64,000 nucleotides of DNA from Klebsiella sp. BIGb0138 (GCF_004342285.1 NZ_SMCV01000011.1:62001-126000), one strand, 5' to 3'. Positions 37,336 through 47,671 are shown, numbered from the stretch's first letter. A program made the numbers and translations. Notes: generated from the sequence alone by a model not told the origin.

Positions 37336-37797
37336 TTAATCTGTGACTTTCAGGTCATGAAGAACTTCTTTAACATTTGCCAGTAAGATATTGTCGATAG
37401 AGAGCCCTTCGACTTTCAGTTTTAATATCTGGCACCACGGCTTCATGCCCGGCGTATAGCAGCTGACCACCGCATGAACCTCTGAGGTTAAACAGAGTTC
37501 TTCATTGATGGCCGCATGCAGCGTATATTTATCGCCGGCGCGGAAACGTTCGGTACCGGGCGGCGCAAACTCATGGATAATAATCGGCGAATATTCCCGC
37601 AGCGCGGCAATCTCAGAGAGTGATTTCTCCCAGTTAAGCACGGCCGGAATAATACTTTCACCGCTCTCCCACGGCCGGGATAGCGACGTATCCGGCCTGG
37701 TGCGGTAGCCGCGCAGCACGCCGTCCGCGCCAATCATCAGATGCGAAACGCCCGCCGGTACCTGCACCAGCAGATTCTGGTATTCATAAATTTTCAT
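37336..37797 (-). CDS. Unknown Tad-locus protein
   Basis: 153 aa, soluble, mixed alpha/beta by appearance, no signal peptide or membrane helix. It starts MKIYEYQNLLVQVPAGVSHLMIGADGVLRGYRTRP. I do not recognise the family. It opens the GTPase–Roadblock segment, 31 bp before the first Roadblock gene and 35 bp after tadD, so a role with that module is plausible. Confidence 0.7.
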   Translation of the reverse strand: MKIYEYQNLLVQVPAGVSHLMIGADGVLRGYRTRPDTSLSRPWESGESIIPAVLNWEKSLSEIAALREYSPIIIHEFAPPGTERFRAGDKYTLHAAINEELCLTSEVHAVVSCYTPGMKPWCQILKLKVEGLSIDNILLANVKEVLHDLKVTD

Positions 37798-37832
37798 AAT
37801 AATGATTTCCGTATAAAAACAGGCTACGCGGT

Positions 37833-39134
37833 TCAGCCATAATAAATATCAAATATCAGTCGTTCCCCGGGGACCCTGTTGGCGGCCAGGCGGAATACTT
37901 TCGTTTTTGCCAGCGAATGGGTGAATTCAAACTCGATTAAAACAGCATCCGTCTGATTCTGATAAAACGTCAATTTGCTGATGTTAGGGTATTCTCTGGG
38001 AATATCATTAGCCGCCCGCAGCAACGCGGGCCCCAGTCTGACATTGTGTAATTCAAAAATACGCTTATTTTTATCCGCGCTGGGCAGCTCGCGGAAATTA
38101 ATCGCCTGCCGCGACTCCAGGGTCATGCGGAAATAGCCGGGATGACGCCCGGAGCGAACCGCAGAAACGTCTTTCAGACCGCGGGTTAACGACAGGGAGG
38201 CCTTTTCCGGCAGCCCTGCCGGCTTCGCCGTCGGCTGATTATCCAGCAGCCGGGCGATCTCATCCTCAGCGGGGACCGGCGTAGCTTGGGCGACAGTCGT
38301 GCGCACCAACGGCAGCGCTACGCCGGCCTGCGCGGCAGTCTTCATCGGCAGCGCAGCGCTTTTCGCTATCGACAGCGGAGCCGGAGCCGAGGGCGCAGCG
38401 GACCGCACCTGCGGACGCGGATTCACTTTCGCCAGGGCTTCCATCAGCCCTTCGCTACGGTCGGCCATCTTTTCCTGCTGCAGGATACTTTCGGCAGCAT
38501 TGAAATCCTGGAGCTTCACCAGCACGTAGACGAGGTTATGCAGAACTTTCTGGCTCGCATGCCCCCTGCCATAGAGAGAAAAAAGATAATCTCGGGCAGT
38601 GGCGTAATCGTTTTGCATGATGGCCAGCATCGCCAGATTGTTAATCACGATATCGTCATCAACAAAGCGCTGCCGCGCTTGATTAAACGCCCGGGCGGCG
38701 CCGGTAAAATCGCCATCCTGCGCCAACAGGATACCCTGCATATTCCAGGCTTCACCGCTTTTAGGGTTCTGCCCGATCACACGGGAGACCACCGCCTGCG
38801 CTTCGCTATAACTCCCGAGCTCCATTAGATTTTTACTTGCCAGCAATAACGCCCGCTCATCAGGATTGTTAGCGATGAGCGGCTGCAGATACTGGCGGGA
38901 AGAGTCGAAATCTTCCGCCAGATAATAGTATTCCGCCAGCCGGTAACGGGTATCCTGATCTTCCTTGCGGCTGAGCTTTTCACGGTAGAGCTTGATCAAG
39001 CCGTTATAGTTATTGACCTTACTGAGAATATATTCACGCTGACTATCATTCAGTTCGCCGCTGCCGGTTTGATTCTGGCAGCCGCTCAGCACAAAGAGCG
39101 CCAGAAACGCCGCACGATAGATTAATTTGACCAC
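37833..39134 (-). CDS. tadD: TadD-like TPR lipoprotein with AMIN-like C-terminus
   Basis: 433 aa. A lipoprotein signal ends LFVLSGC (lipobox Cys about 19). Residues about 60-240 are TPR repeats, as in TadD. After an Ala/Pro-rich linker, residues about 330-433 (GYFRMTLESRQAINF…LIEFEFTHSLAKTKVFRLAANRVPGERLIFDIYYG) resemble AMIN domains of secretin-associated proteins. Typical TadD proteins end after the TPRs. No rcpB is seen, so this domain may supply a secretin or peptidoglycan contact. It overlaps tadC by 13 bp. Confidence 0.82.
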   Translation of the reverse strand: MVKLIYRAAFLALFVLSGCQNQTGSGELNDSQREYILSKVNNYNGLIKLYREKLSRKEDQDTRYRLAEYYYLAEDFDSSRQYLQPLIANNPDERALLLASKNLMELGSYSEAQAVVSRVIGQNPKSGEAWNMQGILLAQDGDFTGAARAFNQARQRFVDDDIVINNLAMLAIMQNDYATARDYLFSLYGRGHASQKVLHNLVYVLVKLQDFNAAESILQQEKMADRSEGLMEALAKVNPRPQVRSAAPSAPAPLSIAKSAALPMKTAAQAGVALPLVRTTVAQATPVPAEDEIARLLDNQPTAKPAGLPEKASLSLTRGLKDVSAVRSGRHPGYFRMTLESRQAINFRELPSADKNKRIFELHNVRLGPALLRAANDIPREYPNISKLTFYQNQTDAVLIEFEFTHSLAKTKVFRLAANRVPGERLIFDIYYG

Positions 39135-39967
39135 ATTGACACCATCCCTATAAACCCCGGTCCCGCAACGATGACCAACAGTGGAAACATGATGAAAGCG
39201 ATCATCGGCAACGTCATTTTTGCCGACAGGCTGGCCACCTTCTCCTCCGTATTCAGCAGCTGCAGCTCGCGCATCTCTTTAGAGAGATCGATCAGTACCT
39301 GATATATCGAAGAGCCGTATTTAATACTCTGCTGTAAGGTCGAGCACAGCATTCTGACTTCGGTCCCCGGCACCTCCTCATAGAGCTGCTCGAGGGCGGC
39401 GTTAATACCGTTCACCTCCGTTTTGAGCATCGCCCTGTCGAACAGGGTGGCGATATTGGGATTAATGGCATAGGTATTATCGGCGATATAGCGTAAGGCT
39501 TTTTCAATGGTCATTCCGGACTGTACGCAAACCGCCAGCATATCGATAACAAACGGCAGGTCGTCAGAAATCCTTTTCATATGCTTTTTAATAGTCATTT
39601 CCTTTACCAGATTCGGTAACAAAATAACCACCACCACACAGGCTAAAATGCAGAGAAATAGAACCTCGCGGGAAAATATATATATCCCGGACGTATCAAT
39701 TAACACCAGCAGTAGCGTCGCGCCGACGACGGTTAACGTTTTAGCGACAATATTTTTATCCAGCATCGCGGTCCAGGAGACCAGCCGACTGGTTTTCCTC
39801 ATTATCCGCTCAACCGGCGTCGTATTATCCTGCGGGGTAAAAGCGTACTGCTGGCTACTCTGCTCCAGCAGGTGATAAAGACGCTCCCGGCGCCGTTTCA
39901 ACAGCCAGACCCGCGTTAACCCTCCGGCGCCCAAAACCAGCAGCGTCAGCGCAATAATATAAAACAT
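39122..39967 (-). CDS. tadC: TadC, inner-membrane platform protein
   Basis: 281 aa GspF/TadC-type protein with membrane helices near the N-terminus, about 90-130, and at the C-terminus (MIAFIMFPLLVIVAGPGFIGMV). The T2SF core ISDDLPFVIDMLAVCVQSGMTIEKAL is typical. With TadB it forms the inner-membrane base for the TadA motor. It starts 7 bp after tadB. Confidence 0.9.
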   Translation of the reverse strand: MFYIIALTLLVLGAGGLTRVWLLKRRRERLYHLLEQSSQQYAFTPQDNTTPVERIMRKTSRLVSWTAMLDKNIVAKTLTVVGATLLLVLIDTSGIYIFSREVLFLCILACVVVVILLPNLVKEMTIKKHMKRISDDLPFVIDMLAVCVQSGMTIEKALRYIADNTYAINPNIATLFDRAMLKTEVNGINAALEQLYEEVPGTEVRMLCSTLQQSIKYGSSIYQVLIDLSKEMRELQLLNTEEKVASLSAKMTLPMIAFIMFPLLVIVAGPGFIGMVSMWSN

Positions 39968-39974
39968 ATGCCAC

Positions 39975-40876
39975 CTATATTTTATTCATCATCATCCAGA
40001 CAATCAGCAGACCCAGCAGAATGCTGCAAATGGCGTAATAGAGCATCAGCTGGCCCGTCGGGTGGTGCAGTAAAATGTCGAAATTAGCCGGCGACTGATA
40101 TTTCAGGAAGAAAAAGAAAAAAATGGGAATAGCCGTCAGGATCTTAATCGACATGCGGACTTCCGACGTCATGGCATACTTTTTCTTCTCCAGCACCCGG
40201 GCGTTCGAGATCAGCGAACCAAGACGCGACATCACCTCTTTGACCTGCCCCCCGCCTTTCATGTTCAGCTGTACGGTAATGATGAAAAAGTAGTATTCAC
40301 TAAACGGCAGGCGCCGCCACGAGGCCATAAAAACGTTTTCCGCATCTTCACCAATTTCCAGACGCTGCGCTATCTGTCGGAATTCATCGCCGAGCGCGCC
40401 GTCAATCTTTTGCCCGCACTGCTCTATCCCCTGAATAACGGAGTTGCCGGCGCGGATGGAGCTGTTAATAATATTCAACGCCTCCGAAAACTGAGCATCA
40501 AATTGCAGGCGCATTTTTTTCTTGCTGTTGAGATACAGACCATACAGGGTCAGCGCAAAGCATGCCGGATGGATAATGACCGGACTCAGGTTCAGGTAAT
40601 TCTGGTTAACGTACAGGCTGGCGGCCTGGACCAGCAGCAGAATCAGCCCGTGGCGCAAGGCGATACTGCGCTGTTTGCCCAGCAAATGAAGACACATATC
40701 GCCCATAACGCGCGATAACCAGCCGCCCAGCGGGTGACGCAGCAGTCGCCTCGTCATCTCCACCCGATTGCGGGCAGCATCTGCCTGCTGCAAACGCTGC
40801 ATGCGCTTCTGCTGGCGATACCACAGCCCCAGCTGGATAACCCCTGCCAGCAGCAGAAAGCTAAAAATGATCATCA

Positions 40877-40880
<4 letters not shown>
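39975..40880 (-). CDS. tadB: TadB, inner-membrane platform protein
   Basis: 301 aa GspF/TadB-type membrane protein. The T2SF signature FSEALNIINSSIRAGNSVIQGIEQCG and QLNMKGGGQVKEVMSRLGSLISNARVLEKKK are present, with C-terminal hydrophobic helices. It pairs with TadC in Flp pilus assembly. Its start overlaps the tadA stop by 4 bp. Confidence 0.9.
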
Positions 40881-42166
<1,286 letters not shown>

Positions 42167-42222
42167 CGCTTTCGTTATCCTTAAAAGTTATGTCCCCGCC
42201 GTGCGGCGAAGTCCGCCATCCG

Positions 42223-43362
42223 CTATGATTTACGGTCGGGACGTAATGTGAATAACGATGAAAATAACCTCCTCTTTGCCGCCTCAGCTTCGGCTTTACC
42301 CAGCAGGCTCTGCGCGGCAAAACGCCAGAGCGGGGTGGCCGACAGCGGCTGGTTTTTCTTAACGTTCCACGGATTGATCACCGCCAGCGGGCACCCCAGA
42401 TACTGCTCAATATCGTCATTGTGCAGCTCATCGCCGTGCGCGGGGTGATTCTCATTGAGACAGATGAAGACCCGCAGCTCTTTGCCGCCGCGCGACAGGT
42501 CAACGCGCTGTTTCTCATCCAGCAGATACTTCGCCACCCGCAGCGCGCTTAGATCGCGGTTGACCACCAGAATCAAGGTGCTGGAGTGCGTAAAGACCGT
42601 CTCAAGATGCTCATAGGGTTGGGCGTAGACGCCGTGATCGAACATCACCAGATTGAAAGGATTAAAGTGACTATCCTCATAGGTCCAGGCAGCATCCAGC
42701 GGTTCAATTCGCGCGGATTGATGGGGCCCCATCGCCGTGATCGCCCCGTCTCTGGGCAACGTGCGGGAGGTCATTAAATCAAGATCCCGGCTGCCGCTGG
42801 CGCCCTGCACCAGCAGAGACGGGATCGATGTCTGCATACCGATGGCCTGAAACAGCTGCCAGGCTACGGTAGTGGTGCCCGCGCCGCCTTTACAGCCCAG
42901 CAGGCTGATTTTCATCATGCTACGCGGCGCCAGCACGCTGTCAGGCTGCTGAAGCTGCCCGGCCAGCTGCGCCAGCTGGGACTGGATATGCAGGTAGCAG
43001 ACGCCGGCGCTCATCAGCGCCTGAGCGAAAGCGATGGAATCGTTGTGGCCTAAAAAGACCTGACGTGCGCTGGCAGGAATCAGCAGCGTAGCCGTTTCAC
43101 ATATCAGCGTGACGTCATTGCAGTTGCCGATATCAATAATCACCGTCGCGGCGCCGCGTAAAATGCTGTCGTCCTGCAGCGCAAAAAAATCCAACGGGTG
43201 GCTAATAATGTTATTAAAGTTATTGATTAATAACAAACTGCTAATATCAGAGAGCATCTCTTTATCGGGGGAGATGACCATAATTGACTGCCCGGCCCCC
43301 TTTTTCGCTTTATGCGCGACTTCTGGCTCGCTTTTCTTTTTGGCATCCGAAAACAACTTCAT
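42223..43362 (-). CDS. tadZ: TadZ/CpaE, atypical MinD-like localisation ATPase
   Basis: 379 aa. The N-terminal part (about 25-135) looks like a receiver-like domain, as in TadZ. The MinD/ParA-like part starts ISLLGCKGGAGTTTVAWQL: in the deviant Walker A the second lysine, normally after KGGxG, is Thr163. An altered Walker A is known for TadZ. TadZ marks the polar site of pilus assembly. The presence of a Ras-like GTPase in the same operon raises the possibility of two spatial switches. Confidence 0.88.
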   Translation of the reverse strand: MKLFSDAKKKSEPEVAHKAKKGAGQSIMVISPDKEMLSDISSLLLINNFNNIISHPLDFFALQDDSILRGAATVIIDIGNCNDVTLICETATLLIPASARQVFLGHNDSIAFAQALMSAGVCYLHIQSQLAQLAGQLQQPDSVLAPRSMMKISLLGCKGGAGTTTVAWQLFQAIGMQTSIPSLLVQGASGSRDLDLMTSRTLPRDGAITAMGPHQSARIEPLDAAWTYEDSHFNPFNLVMFDHGVYAQPYEHLETVFTHSSTLILVVNRDLSALRVAKYLLDEKQRVDLSRGGKELRVFICLNENHPAHGDELHNDDIEQYLGCPLAVINPWNVKKNQPLSATPLWRFAAQSLLGKAEAEAAKRRLFSSLFTLRPDRKS

Positions 43363-43397
43363 CTTTCACTCCAGAATATTTTAATGACGCGAGGCGG

Positions 43398-44798
43398 TTA
43401 GCGGGCAAAGCCGCCCTGTTCCAGAAAGCGTCCGGCATCACTATTTAAACGCTCTTCGCGCATTTTCTGGTCGACACCGACGTTGAAGAACAGTTTTTCC
43501 ACCGAGCTGCGGTGAAAGGACGGCAACGACATCTTGCGGGCCGCCGCTTCTGGCTGCGGCTTCACCAGATTCACCGTGGCGAAGACCACCAGTTCGCTTT
43601 TGCTTCTTTCGGTCATCGAGCTGCGGGCCAGCGCCCCCAGAACCGGGATATCGCCGATAAACGGCACTTTGGTGAGCGACTCTTTATCCGCCTCGCTTAA
43701 TAAGCCGCCGATGACGAAGCTGTCGCCATCCGCCAGCTCGATGGTTGAGCTGGAACGTCGGGTGCGCATGGTGGGGATCTGATAGTCGTTATAGGCGTAT
43801 GAGCCGGTGACGCTGCTTAACTCATTGGAGACATACAGGCGTATCTTCTGCCGTTTTTCGACCTTAGCGGTGATATTCAGGCGAATACCGTACTCTTTAT
43901 ACTGCACGGTGACCGAGTCCTGATCTTTCACCATAATCGGAATTTCGCCGCCCACCAGGAAGCTGGCGGACTCTCCGGAAAGCACGGTGAGGTTCGGCTG
44001 CGCCAGCACCCGGGCGATAGCGTCATTTTTGACGGCGTTAATCAGGGTGCTGATATTTCCGGCGTCAAAACCGCGGCGGAAGCCGAGCAAATTGAACATC
44101 CCGGGGCTGTTCACGCTGCTGCCGCTGCTGATAATGCTGTCCAGCGTCAGGCTGCTCCACTCGATGCCCAGGTTATCGGTAAACTCTTTGCTGACCTCCA
44201 CCACGGTCAGCTTGACGTTGACCTGGTTCGAGGACGGGAGTTGTAAGCGGTTAATCACGTTGTCATAGACTTTGGCGACCGCAAAACGGGTGTTTTCACT
44301 GCTGTCGCTGCCGCCGTTGCTTTTCCCGCCGCCATCTCCGGATCCCACCAGGCTGCCGACCAGCTGATAGACCCCGTCGCGGGTCTCTTCATCGGGCACC
44401 GTGCCGCTCAGGATCCACGTGGCTTTATCGGCATTCTGGAAGCGTTTCACCTCCACCGTATTGCCGGGGTATTCACGCGCCACGCGCTGGCGAATGTCGC
44501 TCAGAAAAGGGTCAACATCCACGCTGAGATTCATCAGGATTTTCGCCTGCGCGCCATAGACCACCAGTTCGGTGCTGCCCAGCTTGCGGGCATACAGCAC
44601 GATATTTTTATCGTTGACGATTTTGTAATCGGCAACGGTCGGGTCTGACACAAACACCGTATTAACGGCGCTGCCAAAGCGCAGCGTTTTCGATTGCCCG
44701 GGTTTGAGATTGACCACCTCAGCCTTCACCCCCAGGGAAAACGCGCAAAACACCAGCAGCACAAACAGCCTTTTAATGCAGAACAAACGTTGAGTCAT
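43398..44798 (-). CDS. rcpA: RcpA/CpaC outer-membrane secretin
   Basis: 466 aa. Signal peptide (about residues 1-26, LFVLLVFCAFSLGVKA), an N-terminal pilus-secretin domain with LKPGQSKTLRFGSAVNTVFVSDPTVADY, a BON-like middle and a secretin domain with VGGEIPIMVKDQDSVTVQYKEYGIRLNITAKV and the late GLLSEADKESLTKVPFIGDIPVLGALARSS motif. It forms the outer-membrane pore for the Flp pilus. A Gly/Ser-rich loop (SGDGGGKSNGGSDSSE) lies at about 150-165. Confidence 0.93.
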   Translation of the reverse strand: MTQRLFCIKRLFVLLVFCAFSLGVKAEVVNLKPGQSKTLRFGSAVNTVFVSDPTVADYKIVNDKNIVLYARKLGSTELVVYGAQAKILMNLSVDVDPFLSDIRQRVAREYPGNTVEVKRFQNADKATWILSGTVPDEETRDGVYQLVGSLVGSGDGGGKSNGGSDSSENTRFAVAKVYDNVINRLQLPSSNQVNVKLTVVEVSKEFTDNLGIEWSSLTLDSIISSGSSVNSPGMFNLLGFRRGFDAGNISTLINAVKNDAIARVLAQPNLTVLSGESASFLVGGEIPIMVKDQDSVTVQYKEYGIRLNITAKVEKRQKIRLYVSNELSSVTGSYAYNDYQIPTMRTRRSSSTIELADGDSFVIGGLLSEADKESLTKVPFIGDIPVLGALARSSMTERSKSELVVFATVNLVKPQPEAAARKMSLPSFHRSSVEKLFFNVGVDQKMREERLNSDAGRFLEQGGFAR

Positions 44799-44864
44799 GT
44801 TTTAAAATATCCCTGTATCCGGGGTTCCATGGTGCATATAAGCCGCCCGAGGTCAGGCGACGGT

Positions 44865-45737
44865 TTAACCTCGCAGCTCGTTAATTTCGCTGGCGAGCTT
44901 TGCAGGAACGGGAGGTAGATTAAAAATCACATCGTCACTGACCGGCCATGTCGCCTCCAGCGATGGGAGCGCAATGGTCGATTTCCCCTCCGGGGAGGTT
45001 GCCGCCGGGAACAGGAGAACATTCGCCAGCTCGCCACCCAGCCCTTTCAGCATCTTGACCTCGCGGTCCTGCAACTCCACGACCAGCTGGCTACCCTTTT
45101 CCACCACGCTGACGCCGTTATTGACCACCGTTTTGGCCGGGCGAATCGCCAGCACCCGCTTATTGCCCATCAGCGGTTTCAGACGGTTATAAAGCTGATT
45201 TTTTTCCCGGGACTGGTCGGCGCCCACTTCCAGGGTATCTTCATGTTTGGGGTATATCCGGCGATAGGAGAGATAAATATCCACGCCCTGCCCGGCCTTG
45301 ACGTTGTTTAATAAATAGTTGTCTGATTTATTCAGCTCGAAGGTGTAGAGAATATTTCCCGGCTGTAAAAACAGGGTCAGGTATTCATTGCTGCCCGGTT
45401 CCGCCAGTAACCCCGGCAAAATCCATGAATTCGCCGACACCGCGCTTTTTAACGCCCAGTTATCGAGGCTTTTACCGACGAGATTAAACTGGACGTCGCT
45501 ACTACCGACCTCAACCGTGACAGTTTTAATCTGAAAGTCCCCGGCCCGTAATACCGTGCTGGCGTCTAAATCTCGGGCGGCCACCGCCACGCTGATGGTC
45601 TGCTGCGGTTTTTTTTCTGGCTGGCTGGCCTGCGGAAGGGCCGCCGGGTGGGATTGGTTAAAATAGAAAAACAGCCCCAGAATACCGACAACGATCATCA
45701 CCACATAAACCAGCAGACCGCCTCTTTTCATATTCAT
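44865..45737 (-). CDS. rcpC: RcpC/CpaB pilus assembly protein
   Basis: 290 aa from ATG 45737; an earlier in-frame ATG at 45767 is possible. One N-terminal membrane helix (GLLVYVVMIVVGILGLFFYF) is followed by a periplasmic SAF/CpaB domain (ISVAVAARDLDASTVLRAGDFQIKTV). RcpC/CpaB links the secretin to the inner machinery. It lies between flp and rcpA. Confidence 0.88.
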   Translation of the reverse strand: MNMKRGGLLVYVVMIVVGILGLFFYFNQSHPAALPQASQPEKKPQQTISVAVAARDLDASTVLRAGDFQIKTVTVEVGSSDVQFNLVGKSLDNWALKSAVSANSWILPGLLAEPGSNEYLTLFLQPGNILYTFELNKSDNYLLNNVKAGQGVDIYLSYRRIYPKHEDTLEVGADQSREKNQLYNRLKPLMGNKRVLAIRPAKTVVNNGVSVVEKGSQLVVELQDREVKMLKGLGGELANVLLFPAATSPEGKSTIALPSLEATWPVSDDVIFNLPPVPAKLASEINELRG

Positions 45738-45842
45738 TGTTTTCCACTTTGCGTTGACAGTAACCATGTATCCGGAATTCACAAATACGGACATCGCGTC
45801 CTGCTATGCCCGTATTAAAACCATTAATGAGCGTGCAAAGAC

Positions 45843-46100
45843 TTATGGCGCAGGGGTACCGCCACCGCCAAGTTGCATAGAGCTATTAACCTTAGTTTCG
45901 ATATTATCAAAAATCCCATCCAACAATTTTTCTACGGTTCCATCCGCACCGAAGATAGTGGCGACAACGGCGGCCACGCCAGCGATGACAATCGCGTACT
46001 CAACGGCGGTGACGCCTTTTTCATTACGTTTGAAATCATGAATGCATCCAGCGACACAGGTATAAGCAGCCAGATACTTGTCATAAACACGATTTAGCAT
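45843..46100 (-). CDS. flp: Flp-type major pilin
   Basis: 85 aa prepilin. A long 29-residue leader ends with EKG, then VTAVEYAIVIAGVAAVVATIF: Glu at +5 and Tyr at +6 after the cleavage Gly are the Flp signature. The mature subunit is about 56 aa, ending in a Gly-rich tail (LGGGGTPAP). TadV should process it. It is the first full gene of the Tad operon and has AAGGA upstream of its ATG. Confidence 0.93.
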   Translation of the reverse strand: MLNRVYDKYLAAYTCVAGCIHDFKRNEKGVTAVEYAIVIAGVAAVVATIFGADGTVEKLLDGIFDNIETKVNSSMQLGGGGTPAP

Positions 46101-46126
46101 TACCAGTTTCCTTATTTAACCATCAT

Positions 46127-46189
46127 TCAATATTTAAATTTATATGTCGCCCAAAATATATTCACAGAAAGAATTAATCTTTCGCTCAT
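46127..46189 (-). CDS. Putative leader peptide upstream of flp
   Basis: A 20-codon ORF starts at ATG 46189 with GGAG (46197-46200) seven bases upstream and stops at 46127, 26 bp before flp. It begins MSERLILSVNIFW. It is embedded in an inverted-repeat structure (46145-46208), so its translation could change folding of the flp leader. This is an inference from sequence alone. Confidence 0.35.
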   Translation of the reverse strand: MSERLILSVNIFWATYKFKY

Positions 46190-46208
46190 TGATATTCTCC
46201 GGGCGACA
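46145..46208 (-). promoter_or_regulatory. Structured flp leader or operator
   Basis: TGTCGCCC (46145-46152) and GGGCGACA (46201-46208) are perfect 8-bp inverted arms 48 bp apart. Inside them GAAAGA (46167-46172) and TCTTTC (46178-46183) form a second hairpin. The element ends about 45 bp before the flp start and contains the leader ORF. Confidence 0.45.
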
Positions 46209-46928
46209 GAAGAATAGCCTGATAATTCTGTCGGCAGCTAATATTTATAATCGATCGATTTCATCTTAGTTAATAGCCAAAAACTATCACTTAACAATTA
46301 ACGATCGTTATGACCGATCATTAATGACAAGAAAAGAAGATAAAAGGAGTACTAATCGTTTATAAATCAGGCATTCGTGGCAGTGCTTTTCAGCGTAACG
46401 TTGCCACAGCGAAGTATTATTCTCACCGCGTGCTTTCATAATAAATAAACAACTCAACAACCATTTTATTCGATAAAAATCAACATTCAGTATTTAGCGC
46501 TGGTTTCGCTGTTAAATTCGCAGCTTAACTATCTTTTCTCACAACAGCGAAGTGGTTTATCTCTTACAATATATGGCGAATATCGATACCCAGCACACAT
46601 ATAAACAACAAATCATTAAAACACTGAAAATTCCTAAAATAACTCACAATAACTGCCCACCCGCCTTCTTTAATTAACCGAAAGAACGATATCAGGCAGG
46701 GTAAAATAATATAAGAGAACTAAAAGACAGGATAGAAACCTGGTTTATTCCGGAGGCGCGCGAGGTAACGGTGGCGCAAAAACAGCGCCGTCATCAGCGG
46801 AGTCATCTTAGAGAAAGCAGATAGATAAGCAGATTGCACGACGGAAAATGAAATATTCTGGACTTTGCTCTTATTACAGAATAAATGGCGAACAGATACC
46901 GGTTCATCATGAGGCATCTCAGCGGCAC
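46209..46928. other. AT-rich non-coding region upstream of flp
   Basis: About 700 bp, markedly more AT-rich than the rest of the window, with no gene I can support on either strand. It includes a perfect 12-bp palindrome TAACGATCGTTA at 46299-46310. It is likely to hold the Tad operon promoter. Low GC is typical of H-NS-silenced transferred DNA (inference). Confidence 0.5.
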
Positions 46929-46958
46929 ACGGGCTGTGCCGCAAGCGGCAAAGCCCGT
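46929..46958 (-). terminator. Hairpin after urtE
   Basis: ACGGGCT and AGCCCGT (46929-46935 and 46952-46958) enclose GCCGC and GCGGC, giving a long near-perfect stem 14 bp after the urtE stop. A competing stem GCGGCACA/TGTGCCGC overlaps it at 46922-46942. No T-run follows. Confidence 0.5.
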
Positions 46959-46972
46959 AGCTTTCCGGCGTT

Positions 46973-47671
46973 TTAGATTGTCACCATGCCGCGCACCCCT
47001 TCCGCTTCCATATCCGCGCCCTTTCCCTGCTGAATAATCGCCCCGCGCGACATCACCAGATAGCGGTCCGCCAGCTCGGCGGCAAAATCGTAGAACTGCT
47101 CGACCAGCAGAATCGCCATATCGCCACGGTTCGCCAGCTGACGAATCACCTCGCCAATCTCTTTGATCACCGAGGGCTGAATACCTTCCGTGGGCTCATC
47201 AAGAATCAGCAACTGCGGGCGGCTGGCCAGCGCGCGGCCAATAGCCAGCTGCTGCTGCTGGCCGCCGGAGAGATCGCCGCCGCGGCGCTGCTTCATAGTT
47301 TTCAGTACCGGAAATAGCTGGTAAATCTCCTCCGGTACCTGGCTGGCCTCTTTGGCCGGAAAACGCGACAGGCCCATCAGCAGGTTCTCTTCCACCGTCA
47401 GACGGGGAAAGATCTCACGCCCTTGCGGGACGTAGGCGATCCCGGCCTGGACGCGCTGGTGGGGTTTACGCTGGGTGATCGGTTTATCCTGCCAGATGAC
47501 CTCGCCGCTGCGCGCCGGCAGCAGCCCCATCAGGCACTTCAGTAAAGTGGTTTTCCCCACTCCGTTGCGCCCCAGCAGGCAGGTAATTTCCCCCTGCCGA
47601 GCCGCAAAGTTCACCCCGCGCAGAATATGGCTGCCGCCATAATATTGATGTAACTCATTAACCTGTAGCAT
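46973..47671 (-). CDS. urtE: Urea ABC transporter ATP-binding protein UrtE
   Basis: 232 aa LivF-type ATPase. Walker A GRNGVGKTT (about 34-42), signature DLSGGQQQQLAIGRAL, Walker B LLILDEPTEGIQPSVIKEIG and the H-loop region LLVEQFYDFA. The EPTEGIQPSVI form with LVEQFYDFA is typical of UrtE rather than the amino acid LivF. It is the last gene of urtABCDE and follows urtD by 9 bp. Confidence 0.93.
   Translation of the reverse strand: MLQVNELHQYYGGSHILRGVNFAARQGEITCLLGRNGVGKTTLLKCLMGLLPARSGEVIWQDKPITQRKPHQRVQAGIAYVPQGREIFPRLTVEENLLMGLSRFPAKEASQVPEEIYQLFPVLKTMKQRRGGDLSGGQQQQLAIGRALASRPQLLILDEPTEGIQPSVIKEIGEVIRQLANRGDMAILLVEQFYDFAAELADRYLVMSRGAIIQQGKGADMEAEGVRGMVTI

Noticed and set aside
46720..46944. 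A 74-codon minus-strand ORF between flp and urtE
   Set aside because: It has no ribosome site or recognisable pattern and it overlaps the hairpin at the end of the urt operon.
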